Shown here: piece after piece, positions 33,774-35,478 of the stretch | How the letters are laid out: the number at the start of each line of letters is the position of its first letter | Position numbering within the stretch: position 1 is the stretch's first letter | Origin: DASPFV01 sp035620975 | GTDB lineage: Bacteria; Acidobacteriota; Vicinamibacteria; Vicinamibacterales; 2-12-FULL-66-21 | Length of the DNA: 35,478 bases | Reading direction: 5' to 3' | Assembly: GCA_035620975.1 (NCBI GenBank) | Contig: DASPFV010000037.1 | Coordinates: forward strand, 1 to 35,478 | Notes under the pieces: model-generated | What the model saw: the letters and a program-made list of their open reading frames with translations, nothing else | The model's database searches: none | Told to the model about the DNA's origin: nothing | Program-made: the position numbers and the translations under genes

Positions 33774-34364
33774 TTACTCGCCGTCCGCTGCAGCGCCCGT
33801 GTCGAGCGCCCGCGCCAGGAGGTCCGACACACCGAGCGCTGGAGCGTTGGCCACGAGGTAGCCGCGATCGATGCGGCGGCCCTGCACGCGGACGATGCCG
33901 AGTATGTCCCGCCACTGTCGATCGGACTGCTGGCCGCCCTGCCGATACCACCGGAGTTTCTGCAGCAGGATGTCCTCTGGCGGATGCACGTGGATCATTC
34001 GTCCACTGCCGACGTGGATTTCCTGGCGTCGCCTCAGCTGCTGCTCGTCGAGGGGAGTGCCGCCGGCGACGAAGATGTCCACCTTCAGCTGCGTCCTCTG
34101 CTCGATGAGGTTCGCGCTACCCTTGACGCGCACGGCCCTGCGCAACGCTTCCTCGTCGATGTAGAAGTCGGGTCGGAAGGCTTCGACCAGGGCCTGGACG
34201 TGCTCCTCCAGGACGGCGGCGACGAAGTCGATGTCGAGGCTCGATCGGGGCTCGCCCGCGAACGACGCAGCGATCGAGCCGCCGATCGTGGAGACGATAC
34301 CGAGACGGTCGAAGATTCCGGCAACAGTGGCTGCCGTCGCGAGTGGATCGATCGGATCCGTCAC
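33774..34364 (-). CDS. Nucleotidyltransferase-fold protein, AbiEii toxin-like
   Basis: A 196-residue soluble protein. TIGGSIAASFAGEPRSSLDI carries the nucleotidyltransferase motif (GGS at 28-30, DID at 44-46, the metal-binding Asp residues). A second block has QRTQLKVDIFVAGGTPLDEQ, with a third Asp candidate in KVDIFV. IHVHPPEDILLQKLRWYRQG and the segment to WRDILGIVRVQGRRID are typical of AbiEii/DUF6036-like families. Such proteins can act as toxins by transferring nucleotides to RNA, but many are uncharacterised. Its start overlaps the stop of the 88-residue partner by four bases (ATGA), so they are one operon with the small gene first, as for an antitoxin. The gene ends one base from the aminotransferase-like stop. 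Confidence 0.85.
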   Translation of the reverse strand: MTDPIDPLATAATVAGIFDRLGIVSTIGGSIAASFAGEPRSSLDIDFVAAVLEEHVQALVEAFRPDFYIDEEALRRAVRVKGSANLIEQRTQLKVDIFVAGGTPLDEQQLRRRQEIHVGSGRMIHVHPPEDILLQKLRWYRQGGQQSDRQWRDILGIVRVQGRRIDRGYLVANAPALGVSDLLARALDTGAAADGE

Positions 34365-34627
34365 GGCGAATCCAGCTGTTCAATCTCTGGATAGGCCCGG
34401 CGAGCCAGCTCGGGTCCGAGGGTCACGATGGCGAGCCGGAGGAACTGCTCGCGCTGGCTGGCGTTCGGGTGGCGATGCCGGACGCCGGCAGCCGCCATTT
34501 CGAAGGAGGCTCTCGTGAGGCCCGTTATCAGCGCGGCTTTCTCGGCCTGCGCCATCCGCCGCCACTCGGCTATCTGCCGCTGCTCGATCTCGGGCGGCGT
34601 ATCGCGCGCGAGGGGCTGTCGGGGCAC
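34361..34627 (-). CDS. Small partner of the nucleotidyltransferase, antitoxin candidate
   Basis: An 88-residue product from the GTG at 34627: MPRQPLARDTPPEIEQRQIA, then WRRMAQAEKAALITGLTRAS, VRHRHPNASQREQFLRLAIV and a helical end. It is all helix and charged, with no DNA-binding motif that I can name. Its stop overlaps the nucleotidyltransferase start by four bases. The GTG is chosen because a TACAAT lies only five bases ahead, giving a leaderless transcript; the ATG at 34699 would add a low-complexity basic stretch across that hexamer. A later start at RRMAQAEK is also possible. The role as antitoxin is inferred from position and size only. Confidence 0.65.
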   Translation of the reverse strand: MPRQPLARDTPPEIEQRQIAEWRRMAQAEKAALITGLTRASFEMAAAGVRHRHPNASQREQFLRLAIVTLGPELARRAYPEIEQLDSP

Positions 34628-34632
34628 AGGAA

Positions 34633-34638
34633 ATTGTA
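34633..34638 (-). promoter_or_regulatory. -10-like hexamer before the small-partner gene
   Basis: TACAAT (five of six consensus bases) five bases before the GTG at 34627, with no Shine-Dalgarno sequence. No clear -35 at 17 bases. Confidence 0.4.
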
Positions 34639-34728
34639 GCGCGCGGCAAGGCCCCCCTGCACGTGGTCGCTTCCGGTCACGGCGGGGACGTGCGGACACG
34701 CTCGGCGACCTGCTGGCGGCGCTGAAAG

Positions 34729-34764
34729 AGAGACGTGAGTCGACTGACGCGATCGGTTACGTCT
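34729..34764. terminator. Inverted repeat downstream of the TPR gene
   Basis: GAGACGT and ACGTCTC form a perfect 7-bp stem around 22 bases, 139 bases downstream of the TPR gene stop on the minus strand and upstream of the toxin-like pair. A second, imperfect inverted copy of TTCCGGTC-A/G-C surrounds it (near 34669 and 34787). No T tract is present, so the terminator role is weak. The rest of 34628-34902 holds no credible gene. Confidence 0.3.
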
Positions 34765-34902
34765 CAGACGCGTCTGCGGCAGCGACCGGAAAGGCCGCGG
34801 CCCGTTCACGGCGGTGACGTCGGCCCCAGTGTTCACCCTCGCGACGCCTTCAGTCCACGCCCGAGATCGCTCACCGGACCGGGCATACGGATCACCGGGT
34901 GC

Positions 34903-35478
34903 TCACACGGACGACGACGCGAGATGGCCCAGTCCCATCCTGGCGAGCAGGGACTGGAAGCGAGGGTCGTCTCGCACGGGATCGAACTCCACTGTGCTCG
35001 TCACCAGAATCAGGGACCCGTCCCGCTCCTCGAACGCGCGATCGAGCCAGTGGAAGACGTCTTCGAGATTCCACAGGCCCAGGTGGACCAGCGCGATCCA
35101 CATCGGCGAGACGTATTCGTGCGCCGCGCGTGCCGTCAGCTCCTGGAGCAGCCCGGTCGCGCGATCGCGGTTGCCGGAACGGGCATGGGCATATCCGAGG
35201 ATACCGACGTGATTCGCCGAACGGCCGCCAAGCTCGATCGCCCGGTTGAACTCCCTCACCGCGCGGTCGTACTCGCCCCGCTGAGTGCAGACATCGCCGA
35301 GCGCATAGTGCGCAAAGGCGAAGCCAGGCTCCAGCGCCACGACCTTCTCGAACTGGTCGATCGCGCGACGCAGGTCGTGGTGGAAATAGTGGACGTAGCC
35401 GATCTGCGTTTTCAGCTGGAGATCGAGCGGATCGAGTCGCTCGGCTTCGTCCAGCTCGGCCAGGGCCCTGGCGTGCTG
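34903..35478 (-). CDS. TPR-repeat protein, 5'-truncated by the window edge
   Basis: The frame is open to the right edge, so the N terminus lies outside; 191 residues are visible. TPR units: ALAELDEAERLDPLDLQLKT, RRAIDQFEKVVALEPGFAFA, HYALGDVCTQRGEYDRAVRE followed by FNRAIELGG, then HVGILGYAHARSGNRDRATG. The end (WLDRAFEERDGSLILV, then VEFDPVRDDPRFQSLLARMG) is the usual finish of acidobacterial winged-helix/TPR or kinase/TPR proteins, so the missing N terminus is probably a DNA-binding or kinase domain. That guess comes from family memory. The GTG at 35340 is internal. Confidence 0.85.
   Translation of the reverse strand, partial: QHARALAELDEAERLDPLDLQLKTQIGYVHYFHHDLRRAIDQFEKVVALEPGFAFAHYALGDVCTQRGEYDRAVREFNRAIELGGRSANHVGILGYAHARSGNRDRATGLLQELTARAAHEYVSPMWIALVHLGLWNLEDVFHWLDRAFEERDGSLILVTSTVEFDPVRDDPRFQSLLARMGLGHLASSSV

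Noticed and set aside
30386..33832. Upstream part of a very long minus-strand open frame (1413 codons) continuous with the response regulator
   Set aside because: It is antisense or out of frame to the histidine kinase and the aminotransferase-like gene, is Arg/Pro/His-rich and has no domain; long empty frames are normal in GC-rich DNA.

Overview
The window looks like ordinary chromosome from a GC-rich (about two thirds GC), Gram-negative-type soil bacterium. The best guess is Acidobacteriota, close to the Vicinamibacteria. This rests on gene content, not on a marker gene: two PadR/ADOP-type permease units, two membrane Ser/Thr kinases carrying TolB/WD40-like propellers, a winged-helix/FHA regulator, many Tat- or Sec-exported enzymes, and short tandem-repeat spacers. 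No rRNA, tRNA, CRISPR array, prophage or transposase gene was seen.

Left part (1-10.3 kb): the C-terminal 628 residues of polyphosphate kinase 1, a GlpQ-type periplasmic glycerophosphodiesterase, a convergent secreted esterase, a run of three small minus-strand genes (coiled, one-helix membrane, secreted), a 150-bp MITE-like element with long terminal inverted repeats and TA ends, a lipoprotein of unknown function, a Tat-exported sugar-phosphate-isomerase-like protein, a small membrane-anchored Cys-pair protein, and a secreted phospholipase-D-fold protein that ends in three Cys/Gly-Gly-Trp repeats.

Middle (10.6-19.99 kb): two PadR-permease units point at each other (padR1-ADOP1 on +, padR2-ADOP2 on -). 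A short frameshifted scrap of a further FtsX-like permease lies between them. Next come a small conserved protein behind a LexA-like direct repeat, a DNA-binding/FHA fusion, an outer-membrane barrel protein and a small exported protein.

Right part (20-35.5 kb): two Ser/Thr kinases with C-terminal propellers surround a vanadium-haloperoxidase-like protein that has lost a normally conserved His. They are followed by a lipoprotein, a CDP-alcohol phosphatidyltransferase, a three-gene signalling operon whose junctions overlap by four bases (sensor kinase, OmpR-type regulator, PP2C/RsbU-type phosphatase), a Tat-exported PLP aminotransferase-fold protein, a nucleotidyltransferase with a small partner (toxin-antitoxin-like), and the C-terminal part of a TPR protein running off the right edge.

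The window is rich in signal transduction (one-component PadR, two-component, Ser/Thr kinase, FHA, PP2C). No single pathway ties it together. The most unusual signals are tandem-repeat arrays that begin at or contain stop codons, the Cys/GGW C-terminal repeats, the MITE-like element, the LexA-like operator, and a group of genes with a -10-like hexamer only 5-12 bases before the start codon. All functional statements come from reading the sequence; no database search was run.
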